A stretch of DNA of 64,000 bases, from positions 1 through 64,000 of the IMG/VR virus record IMGVR_UViG_3300046457_000175. One strand, 5' to 3'. The DNA comes from a virus. The position numbers and the translations under genes were made by a program. The notes under the pieces are model-generated. The model did no database searches. It saw nothing but the letters and a program-made list of their open reading frames with translations, and had not been told where the DNA came from. Shown piece by piece: positions 30,891-42,665 of this stretch (positions are counted from its first letter, which is position 1; each line of letters starts with the position of its first letter).

Positions 30891-31536
30891 CAGCAACTAC
30901 AGCCTGTTTCCAGCGCCAGAACAGGCCTACGAACAGCACCAGCACCATGCCAGCCAGCGATGTCGAGTAGTGGTGACCGAAGGACAACGGGTCCGCGGCG
31001 ATGATGCCACCAGCAACCCAACCCAGCAGGGCTGCACCAGCCCAGGTGAGGATCGGGAAGCGGCCGATGACCGTCGAGATGATGGCGCTGCCAGCGATCA
31101 CAAGCGGGATCGAGAGCAGGACACCGAGGGCCATCAGGAGCGTCTGGCCGTGAGAGAGCGCGGCGATTGCCATGACGTTGTCGAGGCTCATGCTCGCGTC
31201 TGCCACCGAGATGGTCCAGATCGCAGCAGCGAGGCTGATGACCTTCTTGGCCGGGCCGGCTTCGTCGTCACCGCCCATGAGCAGCTTGGCAGCCACCCAG
31301 AGCAGGAAGATGCCGCCCGCGATGCTCAATCCCGGAACGCCGAGGAGGAAGGAAGCGAAGAACGACATGATGACGCGCAGGCCAATGGCCGCCGCGGTGC
31401 CGCCGATGATGCCCCACTTCCGTTGGTTCTGCGGAAGCTGGTTACTGACGAGGGCGATGACGACTGCGTTGTCGCCGGAGAGGAGAAGGTCGATCCAAAC
31501 GATGCCGGCGAGTGCGGCCCAGAAGAGGCTGTCCAT
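30877..31536 (-). CDS. TerC/YjbE-family integral membrane protein
   Basis: 219 residues, about seven transmembrane helices. Conserved WIDLLLSGDNAVVIALVSNQLP and the second acidic site SVADASMSLDNVMA are the TerC family metal-site motifs. TerC relatives handle metal export or the protection of secreted proteins from mismetallation and occur in tellurite-resistance operons. Next to a TerB homologue, so the pair looks like a reduced Ter module. Starts about 60 bases after the TerB gene. Confidence 0.85.
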   Translation of the reverse strand: MDSLFWAALAGIVWIDLLLSGDNAVVIALVSNQLPQNQRKWGIIGGTAAAIGLRVIMSFFASFLLGVPGLSIAGGIFLLWVAAKLLMGGDDEAGPAKKVISLAAAIWTISVADASMSLDNVMAIAALSHGQTLLMALGVLLSIPLVIAGSAIISTVIGRFPILTWAGAALLGWVAGGIIAADPLSFGHHYSTSLAGMVLVLFVGLFWRWKQAVVADAAA

Positions 31537-31597
31537 TGAAAACTCCGAATTGGGAAAGGGGCGGGCGGCCCGAAGACCGCCCGTAGTTCTCGTTCGC

Positions 31598-32035
31598 TTA
31601 GGCGGCGAGCAGTTTCTCGCTGTCGAGGCTGAGCAGCTTGCCGATGTCGGCGAGTACGACCTTCTCCTGGTCGCCGATGCCACCCTGATCCGCCGTGTCA
31701 GCAGCGATCATGAAGATGTCCTGGCGGACGGACACGTCGCGGGTCACGAGCGCCTCGATGAAGCGCTTGTTCTCCAGGCGGCCGGCGCGGGTCTTGGCGC
31801 GGCTGAGCGCGGCGGTGAGAGCCTCCTCGATCTGCGAGGAGTTGTAGGACGCCGAGACAATCGGGTTGGCCTGCATGCCGGACAGAGCGGCATCGATCTC
31901 GTTGTCGTCGATCGAGCCATCCGCAGCGGTCACGTTGGCGGCAGCCGAAGCCACGCCATTGAGGAACGCCTTGTCGCCGGCATAGCTGGTGATGGTCTTC
32001 TGCGCGCTCGCCATGAAGTTCTTGAAAAAGCTCAT
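31598..32035 (-). CDS. TerB-family (tellurite resistance/DjlA-like) protein
   Basis: 145 residues, all helical. AAANVTAADGSIDDNEIDAAL and DIFMIAADTADQGGIGDQEKVVLADIGKLL are the two halves of the TerB fold with acidic metal-binding residues. Normal TerB length (about 150). Expressed from the motif copy 40 bases upstream, together with terC. Confidence 0.85.
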   Translation of the reverse strand: MSFFKNFMASAQKTITSYAGDKAFLNGVASAAANVTAADGSIDDNEIDAALSGMQANPIVSASYNSSQIEEALTAALSRAKTRAGRLENKRFIEALVTRDVSVRQDIFMIAADTADQGGIGDQEKVVLADIGKLLSLDSEKLLAA

Positions 32036-32074
32036 CTGATTTCCTTTCGATTTGCAGGCTTCCGGCCTGCACGG

Positions 32075-32090
32075 TTTGCATTCATGCGCC
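32075..32090 (-). promoter_or_regulatory. Dispersed motif copy
   Basis: Plus-strand TTTGC-ATTCAT-GCGCC (right arm diverged) before the terB/terC unit. A stem-loop GCCGGA...TCCGGC lies at about 32112-32131 on its upstream side. Confidence 0.72.
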
Positions 32091-32150
32091 GCACAGCGCA
32101 TGGGTAGTCGGCCGGACCCGTAGATCCGGCTGTCTCGTTGACTGCGACGA

Positions 32151-32275
32151 TCACATGTCGTGGATGCCGTAGTCGTTCTTGCCGCAGCGCGGGCAGGTCC
32201 AGCCATACCCGCCCCAGCTGTCGTCGCCGATCCGCTTGTGATCAAAGACGATGCAGAGCAAACGCCTGAGCCACC

Positions 32276-32279
<4 letters not shown>
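32151..32279 (-). CDS. 42-residue zinc-ribbon-like protein (DUF1660-like)
   Basis: [20 protein letters not shown] then [16 protein letters not shown]-terminal LC...DHK and a late CPRC pattern resemble DUF1660 phage miniproteins. ATGA overlap with the nrdJ stop supports translation. Confidence 0.65.
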
Positions 32280-35707
<3,428 letters not shown>

Positions 35708-35710
35708 TCG

Positions 35711-35995
35711 TCACTCGTCTTTCGGGAGGAAAACACAGTACGGCCAGTCAGCCGGGATCGGGTCGTACTCGGACGTCGGCCGTGAAGGCGGCGCCCAATC
35801 ATTGATGCGGTAGATGTTGCCGGTCGCGGTCCGGAAGACGTTCGGCTCGATCTCCTCCACCACCTTCGCGGTGTAGATGAACCAGCCGTCGCTATACTGG
35901 CTCTTGATGTCGCCCCAGATCGTGCCGCGCAGCGAGAAGCCGCCGCCCGGAATGGAGACGCGCTGGGCCTTCTTCAGCGTGCCGCGGACCTGCAT
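35711..35995 (-). CDS. Hypothetical protein
   Basis: 94 residues, beta-rich, just upstream of nrdJ (4-base gap). Not recognised. Confidence 0.66.
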   Translation of the reverse strand: MQVRGTLKKAQRVSIPGGGFSLRGTIWGDIKSQYSDGWFIYTAKVVEEIEPNVFRTATGNIYRINDWAPPSRPTSEYDPIPADWPYCVFLPKDE

Positions 35996-36337
35996 TTACC
36001 CGCCCCGCTTCTTGGATCGGTAGGGATAGGTCTTCGAGTACTCGACGCGCTGCTCGCGCTTCCTCGGGACGAACTTGATCGGATGCTTGGCCAGCTCCTT
36101 GAAGAGGGCTTCGATCTCGACCTTGTTGTTCTCGTCGCGGGGGTCGATCGCATTGAGCTTGCCAACGATGGTGTCGACGGCAGCCGCCTCGGCCTTGCGC
36201 AGGCAGCGACTGGTGTGGATAGCGTTGCCGATCGAGCTGTAGGTCCGCTTCCGCTTGACCTGACTGCCCTTCGACTGCTGCTGCACGAGCAAGCCGAACG
36301 CTCGCAAAATCCCGTCCTCGGTGCTTCTGACTTCCAT
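35996..36337 (-). CDS. Hypothetical basic helical protein
   Basis: 113 residues, rich in Lys/Arg at the C-terminus (KREQRVEYSKTYPYRSKKRGG). First gene of the nrdJ unit. ATG 36337 is taken rather than the in-frame ATG inside the motif copy. Confidence 0.64.
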   Translation of the reverse strand: MEVRSTEDGILRAFGLLVQQQSKGSQVKRKRTYSSIGNAIHTSRCLRKAEAAAVDTIVGKLNAIDPRDENNKVEIEALFKELAKHPIKFVPRKREQRVEYSKTYPYRSKKRGG

Positions 36338-36354
36338 GGTCCTATCTTCTCCGG

Positions 36355-36370
36355 TTTGCATTCAAGCAAG
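36355..36370 (-). promoter_or_regulatory. Dispersed motif copy (near consensus)
   Basis: Plus-strand TTTGC-ATTCAA-GCAAG. Gene-sense GCTTGCTTGAATGCAAACC, followed by GGAGAA and the start. Confidence 0.82.
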
Positions 36371-36372
36371 CT

Positions 36373-36594
36373 TCACGACATGTCTCGAATGCGGCGTCTA
36401 ATCTGTTGTCGTGCGTAGTTGGACGAGTACGGGGTCCGTGGGGACACGGCGACTGGCACCGACATCCAAATTCCCCTGACTCGAAACTCTATGAGGTGGT
36501 GCTTTTTGTCGCGGCCGAATGTGAAGGCGTCGATCTCCCCCGCATCCTTCAGCTCCTCAGCTACCTTCTTCACCTCTCGAACGTGATTTCGCAT
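36373..36594 (-). CDS. Hypothetical protein, possibly HicA-like fold
   Basis: 73 residues. KHHLIEFRVRGIWMSVPVAVSPR..YSSNYARQQIRRRIRD has the beta-beta-beta-alpha look of small HicA-type or related phage proteins, without a partner antitoxin being evident. Overlaps the HNH gene by 38 bases. Confidence 0.6.
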   Translation of the reverse strand: MRNHVREVKKVAEELKDAGEIDAFTFGRDKKHHLIEFRVRGIWMSVPVAVSPRTPYSSNYARQQIRRRIRDMS

Positions 36595-37048
36595 CTTGCT
36601 TGCCCCGCTTTGGAAATGGCCTTGATTGCCACTTCTTCTTGCGCCGAGGCTGCTCAGGCGCCTCCGCTTCGGGGTCACCTTTGGCCAGCATTCGACGTCG
36701 AAAATCTTCGGTGTCTCTCGCTATCCGCTTGGTGCGGGCGATCTCCTGCACGTCACCGCGCGTCAGCTCCTCGCGGGAGCCGAACGTTTTCTTCGCGTGA
36801 CAATCTGTGTGCTTGGCAAAGATGAACTCCGGATCGTTGGACCGCGGAGTGACGTCCTTGGCTTCAGCGTCCCAGCACCTCAGCTGGATTGCGGGGACGT
36901 GGTCGAATTGGGTGTCGTCGAGCTTGCCCAGTCGCTGACCGCATTGGGTGCAGAGGCTGTGCTGTCTGATCACCACCTCAAGCTTCACGGTGACCGGGAT
37001 GGCCTTCCGGAAGCCTGTAGGAGGGGCAAGGTCGAGGACGCTGGGCAT
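36557..37048 (-). CDS. HNH endonuclease
   Basis: 163 residues. VVIRQHSLCTQCGQRL, then FDHVPAIQLR and a later HTDCHAKKTFGS give the HNH metal/active-site order with a zinc-type Cys pair. A basic low-complexity tail follows. Own motif copy upstream. Mobile or DNA-processing nuclease; no intron or intein is evident. Confidence 0.8.
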   Translation of the reverse strand: MPSVLDLAPPTGFRKAIPVTVKLEVVIRQHSLCTQCGQRLGKLDDTQFDHVPAIQLRCWDAEAKDVTPRSNDPEFIFAKHTDCHAKKTFGSREELTRGDVQEIARTKRIARDTEDFRRRMLAKGDPEAEAPEQPRRKKKWQSRPFPKRGKQDAKSRSRGEEGS

Positions 37049-37060
37049 TTGCTTTTCCTA

Positions 37061-37076
37061 TTTGCATTCGAGCAAA
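37061..37076 (-). promoter_or_regulatory. Dispersed motif copy
   Basis: Plus-strand TTTGC-ATTCGA-GCAAA, a perfect-arm copy before the HNH gene. Confidence 0.82.
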
Positions 37077-37091
37077 AGGTCAAGCAAATGT

Positions 37092-37343
37092 TTAGCCCTT
37101 CTTCAGTGCGGCTATCCGAGGATGGACTTTCGCCCCGTTCCGCCTGGCGACCTTCACCGCTGTCTCAAACGGCTCGGGCAGGGGGAGCGGAACTCTGCCG
37201 AGGCAGCCGTCCGGCGTCGGCTGATCTTGCTCCCAGCCTTTCTCGCGAGCACAGCCGTAGCTTTTCGGGCAGCCCTCGGGAGGGCAGTGCTTGCTGCCGT
37301 CCCTGTGGCAGAGCCATATGGTCCAATCATCTGCCTCAGCCAT
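37092..37343 (-). CDS. Hypothetical Cys-containing protein
   Basis: 83 residues, with WLCHRDGSKHCPPEGCPKSYGC, which may bind metal. Coupled to the next gene by overlap. Not recognised. Confidence 0.63.
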   Translation of the reverse strand: MAEADDWTIWLCHRDGSKHCPPEGCPKSYGCAREKGWEQDQPTPDGCLGRVPLPLPEPFETAVKVARRNGAKVHPRIAALKKG

Positions 37344-37779
37344 CGCGGCGCTCCGGATCGATATAGAGCCGGTACTCCAGACCTTCGCGGTGCCACTGGC
37401 CGTCGCACACGGCGATGACCTTGTTGGCAGCGAGGAAATCCTCGTCGGTCATATCGTCGTATTCGTACAGCTCGCGCAGCTCCTTGGCCGGAACCAGGTC
37501 GCTGGTCCATTCCAGCTCAGCGTTACCGACCTTGATCCTGGCCATGTCGGTCAGGCTGTTCTCGACCTGCGAGATCGCGTGACGCAAGTCTGCAATCTCC
37601 GACAGGAGCAGAGCCGCATTGTTCGCGCCACCATTGGGATGGGCACTCAGGAAGCCGAAGCGGTCGACCTTACCCTTGGCTCTCAGGACTCTGCCGATGA
37701 CCTCGACAACCTCGCCGGCTTCTTCACCGAGGCGGTCGACCTTGCCTTGAGGCGTGGTGGGTAGGAGGTGCGGGTTCAA
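37336..37779 (-). CDS. MazG-like pyrophosphohydrolase-like protein
   Basis: 147 residues. KVDRLGEEAGEVVEVIGRVLRAKGKVDRFG resembles the first helix pair of MazG/HisE-type NTP pyrophosphatases and LLLSEIADLRHAI the second. This is the second such gene in the window (see 30053-30466), not closely similar. Confidence 0.7.
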   Translation of the reverse strand: MNPHLLPTTPQGKVDRLGEEAGEVVEVIGRVLRAKGKVDRFGFLSAHPNGGANNAALLLSEIADLRHAISQVENSLTDMARIKVGNAELEWTSDLVPAKELRELYEYDDMTDEDFLAANKVIAVCDGQWHREGLEYRLYIDPERRDG

Positions 37780-37997
37780 CGGACTTTCCTTTCCTTAATG
37801 CGAACAGAGATCGGCCAGCGAACATTGATCCGCCATTCGTGGCGCCAGCAGCGCCAATCGCCGAGCGGCTTGCACTCACCCCAATTCCACGTCACCCCCC
37901 AATCCCGATGGCTGATGTCTGGACCGATGATCACGACCCAGCCATCTCCATAGAACAGGTGGTGTGTGGCTCGATGCCATAGCAATTTCCAGTTCAT
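37776..37997 (-). CDS. Hypothetical Trp-rich protein
   Basis: 73 residues with ten Trp (WVVIIGPDISHRDWGVTWNWGE). Overlaps neighbours by 4 bases. Not recognised. Confidence 0.63.
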   Translation of the reverse strand: MNWKLLWHRATHHLFYGDGWVVIIGPDISHRDWGVTWNWGECKPLGDWRCWRHEWRINVRWPISVRIKERKVR

Positions 37998-38539
37998 GCC
38001 CGTGCCACCTTCAGTGCGGTTTCGAGCGCCACATGGACGCGCCGGTCGATCTCGTCGTTGGTGATGGAGTTGATCTTGCGGTTGATACGCTCGTCGATGT
38101 TGGCCAGAGCTTTCTCTTGGATGCGCTCGAAGGCGGCCTGTGCTGCCGCTGCTACCATCTGCTCGCCCGTGATGGCATATTCCTTCATGAGGGCACTGGT
38201 CTGCGCGCTCAGAGCTTCGTCCAGTTTCTTCTTTGCCTCGGGCTTGAGGGTGTAGGAGTCGCCGCGCCAGGCGTCTTTCTTGACGTTGACCAGGGCGTTC
38301 TCGAACATCTTCTCGAAGCGAGCCTTGAAGGCCTCGTTCTCCTTGACCAGGTCGATCAGGGTGTTGGCCTCGCCGCCGAAGACGGCCTGAATGACCTTCA
38401 GCACGTCCTTGTTGATGTAATTCTCGAACAGGCGACGGCAGATCTCCGCAATGACAGCCTGCTGCAGGTCCAGCTTGGCTTCCTCGGAGGCGAACAGCGC
38501 AGAGACGGCGCCGGCATCAAGTTTCAGTGCAACGGTCAT
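37994..38539 (-). CDS. Conserved helical phage protein
   Basis: 181 residues, almost entirely helical, no Cys after residue about 33. Likely a coiled-coil scaffold or nucleic-acid-associated protein; not recognised. Confidence 0.68.
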   Translation of the reverse strand: MTVALKLDAGAVSALFASEEAKLDLQQAVIAEICRRLFENYINKDVLKVIQAVFGGEANTLIDLVKENEAFKARFEKMFENALVNVKKDAWRGDSYTLKPEAKKKLDEALSAQTSALMKEYAITGEQMVAAAAQAAFERIQEKALANIDERINRKINSITNDEIDRRVHVALETALKVARA

Positions 38540-38790
38540 TTCAGTTCCTTCATTTCGATGTCGACGAGTCCGTTGCCGGCGAGCCAAGCAAGGACGTTCA
38601 TGGCATTGAAGTGCCAGACCCTGGTGCCGTCTGGCTTGACGACGTTGAGCCTGCCTCGCGGAAATCGGGGAGGCGGCTTCCAGCCCTTCGGCGTGGTGAG
38701 CAAGATGCCAGCCTCCTTAGCCGGCATCTTGTTGGTGGTGTAGAAGTTGATGTTGTCGGCGCACTGCTTGGCGAGATCAGCGGGGTTCAT
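38536..38790 (-). CDS. Hypothetical protein
   Basis: 84 residues; central FPRGRLNVVKPDGTRVWHFNAMNVLAWL. Overlaps on both sides. Not recognised. Confidence 0.65.
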   Translation of the reverse strand: MNPADLAKQCADNINFYTTNKMPAKEAGILLTTPKGWKPPPRFPRGRLNVVKPDGTRVWHFNAMNVLAWLAGNGLVDIEMKELK

Positions 38791-39239
38791 GCCGCGTCCT
38801 GCTTTGGAAAGCGCACCGCCAGCTCCGCCTTGACCCGGTCGATGACGCGGCCGGAGAAGTTGTCGGGATGGCGCGGATCGGTGATGAAGCCATCCGTCAG
38901 CTCGGCATCCTCAGCCTCGGTGTGCGGATTGTTCGCATGCCACATGCCGTAGTAGTTCCGGATCGACATCGGGGAGAACAGCAGACATCCGGCGTTCTCT
39001 GGAACATCGACCTTCGGCGCGAACGGCATCTGGCGATCCCCGATCGGCGGGAAGCGCCAGCTCCACGGATCGAGCCAGTTCCTCACGGCGACTGGATCGG
39101 CTGTGACGCGCTTGAGCACGTCGGCAACGATGCCGTCCTCGTCGAGGTACGAGCCGAACCACGGCTCTTTCTGCGGTTTTTCTTTCTTCCCGAGACCCCG
39201 CATCAGGTTCGAGAGCTTCAGAAGGGTGGCCAATACCAT
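38787..39239 (-). CDS. Hypothetical protein
   Basis: 150 residues. Start ATG 39239 overlaps the upstream stop (TGATG). Not recognised. Confidence 0.65.
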   Translation of the reverse strand: MVLATLLKLSNLMRGLGKKEKPQKEPWFGSYLDEDGIVADVLKRVTADPVAVRNWLDPWSWRFPPIGDRQMPFAPKVDVPENAGCLLFSPMSIRNYYGMWHANNPHTEAEDAELTDGFITDPRHPDNFSGRVIDRVKAELAVRFPKQDAA

Positions 39240-39736
39240 CACGCTACCTCTTTGTTCTGCCGCTCGTCGTTGTCGTTGGCGGCGTCCTTGTAGTTGGACT
39301 GGGCCCGGGCTTCCTTGAGCAGCTCGTCGAGATCGAGCCCGGGGATGATGACCGACGCGACGATTTCCATCGCCCGATCGAAGTAGATCTTGAACTCCTC
39401 CTCCGGCATCGCGTCGAACGCGGTGGAGGAGGGGACGTAGATGAACTCGCCCTCGGTCGTGAGGATGGGCTCAGTCACGTTGCAGGCCAGCAGCAGCGTT
39501 TTGTGGAGCGCGTCCTCGGTCGAGAACTTGTCGGTGTTGTTGACGATGATCCGCAGCGTCACCCGATACAGGCGATGCCGCGGGCCGCTGCGTGGCTGGG
39601 CGAGCTGGATCCGGAGGGGGACGTTCTCCGGGTAGCGCTCGAACATCTCGACGTCGAACGGTGCGTGAGGGATCAGCGAGCCCTCGACCTTTCTGACGAG
39701 AATCCACTGGCTCTTGGACTTGTTGGTCTTGCTCAT
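39239..39736 (-). CDS. NinB/DUF1367-like recombination-associated protein
   Basis: 165 residues. PRSGPRHRLYRVTLRIIV, EDALHKTLLLACNVTEPI and IYVPSSTAFDAMPEEEFKIYFDRAMEIVA follow the pattern of phage proteins related to NinB/DUF1367 (single-strand DNA recombination mediators). It is adjacent to the annealase and exonuclease genes, which fits. Family call is moderate. Confidence 0.62.
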   Translation of the reverse strand: MSKTNKSKSQWILVRKVEGSLIPHAPFDVEMFERYPENVPLRIQLAQPRSGPRHRLYRVTLRIIVNNTDKFSTEDALHKTLLLACNVTEPILTTEGEFIYVPSSTAFDAMPEEEFKIYFDRAMEIVASVIIPGLDLDELLKEARAQSNYKDAANDNDERQNKEVA

Positions 39737-39742
39737 GACACC

Positions 39743-39994
39743 TCAGATCAGGGCTAATTGCCGCGGCGGCTTCTTCTTCGGCTGCGGCTGCTGGGGAGCT
39801 TCCTTGGCAAGTTCGCCGAGGCTCCGGACGTGATCGCGGCAGGCGTTAGCCAGCATGTCGATCTGCTCCTGAGACAGCTCGTACTGTTCCCGGTGGGCGG
39901 ATTCCTCCACCCACCAGGCACGGAGACTGCCGGCGCTGCCTGCGATTTTGATCCCAAACAGCGCCAGCTCGCAGTACGCCTCAGCTGGGGTCAT
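39743..39994 (-). CDS. Hypothetical protein
   Basis: 83 residues with a C-terminal Pro/Lys/Gln tail (QQPQPKKKPPRQLALI). Not recognised. Confidence 0.62.
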   Translation of the reverse strand: MTPAEAYCELALFGIKIAGSAGSLRAWWVEESAHREQYELSQEQIDMLANACRDHVRSLGELAKEAPQQPQPKKKPPRQLALI

Positions 39995-40139
39995 GCCACT
40001 TGCCGAGGAATCTGGCGGCACCCTCGTAAAACTCCATCCAGTCACCCTTGAACGTCGTGTTCTGGTTGGCCTTCAGGAAGTTGCGATGGAGCTTTTTCGC
40101 CAGCTCCACCGCCTCGGGGTTGAACGTCGTATCAGCCAC
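39981..40139 (-). CDS. 52-residue hypothetical protein
   Basis: GTG 40139 has AAGGAGG six bases upstream. It overlaps the end of the annealase gene (8 bases) and the next start (14 bases). Encodes ADTTFNPEAVELAKKLHRNF then KANQNTTFKG.WMEFYEGAARFLGKWH. The strong ribosome site supports it. Confidence 0.68.
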   Translation of the reverse strand: MADTTFNPEAVELAKKLHRNFLKANQNTTFKGDWMEFYEGAARFLGKWHDPS

Positions 40140-40974
40140 TCGCGGCCTCCTTGTCCTGCCTGGCCGGCTTGCTCCAGCCCAGCTTCTTCAGGCAATCCGT
40201 GGCAAAGCCGCGGAGGTCGGCGACCGCGTCTTTCGACATCTCGCCCATCATCTCCTTCACGTCCTTGCTGTTCATGAACTCCGTGACTTCCTTGATCGAC
40301 TTGCAGTTCCGGAGGTCCGTCTCTGCCTTGATGATCATGTCGTCGTGCCGGTTGCCGCCGCGCTTGTCGCCACCGTCATTGTCACGACGGTTGTCGTTAT
40401 CCTGGCGGTTGTCGTTGCTGGCCTGATCGCGACTATCGTCACGGCGATCATCGCCACGGTTGTCACGGTCGTCGCTCCGGGGTGCGGTCTTGAAGTCGTC
40501 GGCCTCCTCGGACGAGTAGGCATCGCCGTGCAGGTCGGCGAGCTTGAGGATCACGCGATCCTTGGCGCGCTTCTCAGCCATGGCGTACGGGTAGGCAGCC
40601 TGGGAGCCGCTGACGATGTAGTTGCCGAAGCAGCCATCCTTCGGCTCCTTGATCTCCTTGCCCCAGTTGTTCTTCTTGCCGGTGCCGACCAGCTGAGTGA
40701 TCTTGGCTTCGCCGATCGACCACTCCATTTTGTCGCCGACGCTGCCGAACACGATGATCACGGCCTCATCCGCCTCAGCGCGGATGATCTGGGGCTTGTC
40801 GTAGCGGATGCCCATAGCAGCACCGAGACGCTCGACGTCCTTGTGCTTGACGACTGGAGTCCCTTGGACCTCCCAGATCGCATCTTTGTCGATGTCGACC
40901 TTGTGCTTGTCGAAGACGTCGTAGATCTTGTCGAGCCGGGCGCGATTGTTGCCGTTGTTGTTCTGGCGAGCCAT
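40132..40974 (-). CDS. Putative ssDNA-annealing recombination protein
   Basis: 280 residues. Residues 1-150 end in YPYAMAEKRAKDRVILKLADLHGDAYSSEEADDF, like the closing part of ERF/Rad52-like phage annealing proteins. Residues 165-215 are a D/R/N-rich low-complexity linker and 220-275 a short helical domain. The next gene is a YqaJ-type exonuclease, and annealase/exonuclease pairs are the normal two-component phage recombination unit. Assignment rests mainly on context. Confidence 0.6.
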   Translation of the reverse strand: MARQNNNGNNRARLDKIYDVFDKHKVDIDKDAIWEVQGTPVVKHKDVERLGAAMGIRYDKPQIIRAEADEAVIIVFGSVGDKMEWSIGEAKITQLVGTGKKNNWGKEIKEPKDGCFGNYIVSGSQAAYPYAMAEKRAKDRVILKLADLHGDAYSSEEADDFKTAPRSDDRDNRGDDRRDDSRDQASNDNRQDNDNRRDNDGGDKRGGNRHDDMIIKAETDLRNCKSIKEVTEFMNSKDVKEMMGEMSKDAVADLRGFATDCLKKLGWSKPARQDKEAASG

Positions 40975-40986
40975 TTTTGCCTCCGA

Positions 40987-41961
40987 TTATGCCGCTTCTT
41001 CAGCGGCGGGTTTGTCGTTGCTATTCGCGGGTTTCTTGCGCGGCGCCCGGGTCTTCGTTGCCGCTTCTTTTGCCGGTTCCTCTGCCGGTGCCGGCGGCCG
41101 GTTGGCTGCCTCTGCGACAGCCTCCTTGATGGCCTCCTCGTCGAACTTGATCAGCTGCTTGCCGTCCTTCGACAGGTTGATGGCGATACCCTTGCCGGCA
41201 GCGGATTTGGCATCCGCGGGGAACAGCTTCTTGATCGCCTTCTTGGCCTTGTCGTGCTTCTCGACAGCCGGCTTGGTGCTGAGCAGCGTGAAGGCCAGAT
41301 CGCACCACTCGTTGTTGGTGCTCATGTCGTGGATCTTGATGCGCTCTGCGATCGGGATGTCGATCTTCGGAGCACCAGGCACGCGGCCGGTCTCGACGCA
41401 GTCCCAGAAGTCCTTCTCCGCTTCGAGCAGGGCGATCTGGTAGAACAGGTCCGCCTCGACATCGAGGATGACGTGCTGAGCTGCACCAGTCAGAATCGAC
41501 AGGTAGCCCTTCGGCAAATCCGTCACCATCATGTTGTGCTGGACCTGCGGGTAATACTTCTCGTACGCCTCCTGCTTGTTGAAGCCGAAGGGGAACATGA
41601 ACTTGAACTCGACGATCGCGATCGGGTCCGACTCCGGTGTCCTGCGCACCAGACCGTCGAGTGTGGTGTGAGCCAGCTCCCAGGCGTAGTAGTGGACCTT
41701 CTTCTGCTCGTCGGTGACGACCAGATCCATCTCGTCCTCGAACAGGTCTGCGTTCAGAGGTTCGGTCAGGTTGCCGAGATTGATCAGGATCACCTCGTCG
41801 AGGTTCTCCGGAACAGCCTCGCCACGCTTCTCCAACCACAGGCGCTCGATCGCCTCTTGATCGCCGGACATGATGATCTTGGCGTCAGATCCGCCGATAG
41901 ACTTCATGCGGGCGGCACGAGCCTCTTCGCTCATGCCAATGTGTCCAGTTCGCTTCCTCAT
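40987..41961 (-). CDS. YqaJ-like 5'-3' exonuclease (lambda exonuclease fold)
   Basis: 324 residues. Motifs in order: SIGGSDAKII, LGNLTEPLNADLFE, TLDGLV, IVEFKF and YYPQVQHNMMVT, the PD-(D/E)xK core of YqaJ/RecB-like nucleases. C-terminal 50 residues are Ala/Pro/Lys-rich and disordered. ATG 41961 follows AAGGA. Works with the adjacent annealing protein. Confidence 0.88.
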   Translation of the reverse strand: MRKRTGHIGMSEEARAARMKSIGGSDAKIIMSGDQEAIERLWLEKRGEAVPENLDEVILINLGNLTEPLNADLFEDEMDLVVTDEQKKVHYYAWELAHTTLDGLVRRTPESDPIAIVEFKFMFPFGFNKQEAYEKYYPQVQHNMMVTDLPKGYLSILTGAAQHVILDVEADLFYQIALLEAEKDFWDCVETGRVPGAPKIDIPIAERIKIHDMSTNNEWCDLAFTLLSTKPAVEKHDKAKKAIKKLFPADAKSAAGKGIAINLSKDGKQLIKFDEEAIKEAVAEAANRPPAPAEEPAKEAATKTRAPRKKPANSNDKPAAEEAA

Positions 41962-41971
41962 TGTGCAAATC

Positions 41972-41987
41972 CTTGCATTCAAACAAA
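41972..41987 (-). promoter_or_regulatory. Dispersed motif copy
   Basis: Plus-strand CTTGC-ATTCAA-ACAAA before the exonuclease/annealase unit. Confidence 0.78.
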
Positions 41988-41990
41988 TGG

Positions 41991-42665
41991 TTAGACGTAC
42001 TGACGCCAGATGGCCTTGTCGCCGAGGGTCTCGACGAAGGCTCTGTGGGCCGCACGATCCTCATTGGTGATGGGGCTCGGCAGCGGCGTTGGCCGCTGCA
42101 GAGTCTTTGGTGCGTCGAAGACTTCCTGCACGGCCTCGGAGGCCAGCGACATGCCGAACTGCCGGCCGCCGCACAGCTCCACGTAGACCTGAGCCAGAAG
42201 CTCGGAGTCGAGAAGGGCTCCGTGCGTTATTCGTCTCGACGAGTCGATGTCGTAGAGCGAGCAGAGTGCATCCAGGGTGTGCCGGCGACGCGGATGGACC
42301 GCCTTCGCCAGCTCCAGGGTGTCGACCACTTCGTTCTCAAGCGGGTTGATGCCGAGCCGGTCCAGCTCCTCATTGATCATGCCCATATCGAAAGCTGCGT
42401 TGTGGATGACCAGACGGGCTCCTTCGATGAAGTTCAGGAACCGGTTATGAATCCGCTTGAACGTCGGCTTCGTGCGGAGAAACACGTCGCTCAGACCGTG
42501 GACCTTGTAGGCTTCCCTGTGAACAGGATGCAGCGGGTTGCAGTACTGATGGTACGTGTTCCCTGTGGGGATCATGTCGATCATCTCGACACAGCCGATC
42601 TCACAGATCCGATCGACTTTGCGATCGAGCCCGGTCGTCTCCGTGTCGAGAATGATCTCACGCAT
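41991..42665 (-). CDS. DnaQ-like 3'-5' exonuclease (pol III epsilon type)
   Basis: 224 residues. DTETTGLD at residues 7-14, VIHNAAFDMGMI and RITHGALLDSELLAQVY supply the DEDDh residues. Resembles the bacterial epsilon proofreading subunit. A phage polymerase is not seen in the window, so it could act with the host polymerase or in repair. Confidence 0.9.
   Translation of the reverse strand: MREIILDTETTGLDRKVDRICEIGCVEMIDMIPTGNTYHQYCNPLHPVHREAYKVHGLSDVFLRTKPTFKRIHNRFLNFIEGARLVIHNAAFDMGMINEELDRLGINPLENEVVDTLELAKAVHPRRRHTLDALCSLYDIDSSRRITHGALLDSELLAQVYVELCGGRQFGMSLASEAVQEVFDAPKTLQRPTPLPSPITNEDRAAHRAFVETLGDKAIWRQYV

Noticed and set aside
40048-41994. Long + strand open frame antisense to the annealase and exonuclease genes (similar antisense frames at 32555-34084, 46877-48037, 60147-61580, and - strand 7686-9101)
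   Set aside because: Val/Leu/Asp-rich mirror translations of well-recognised genes, a GC-rich codon-bias shadow without start signals or family resemblance.
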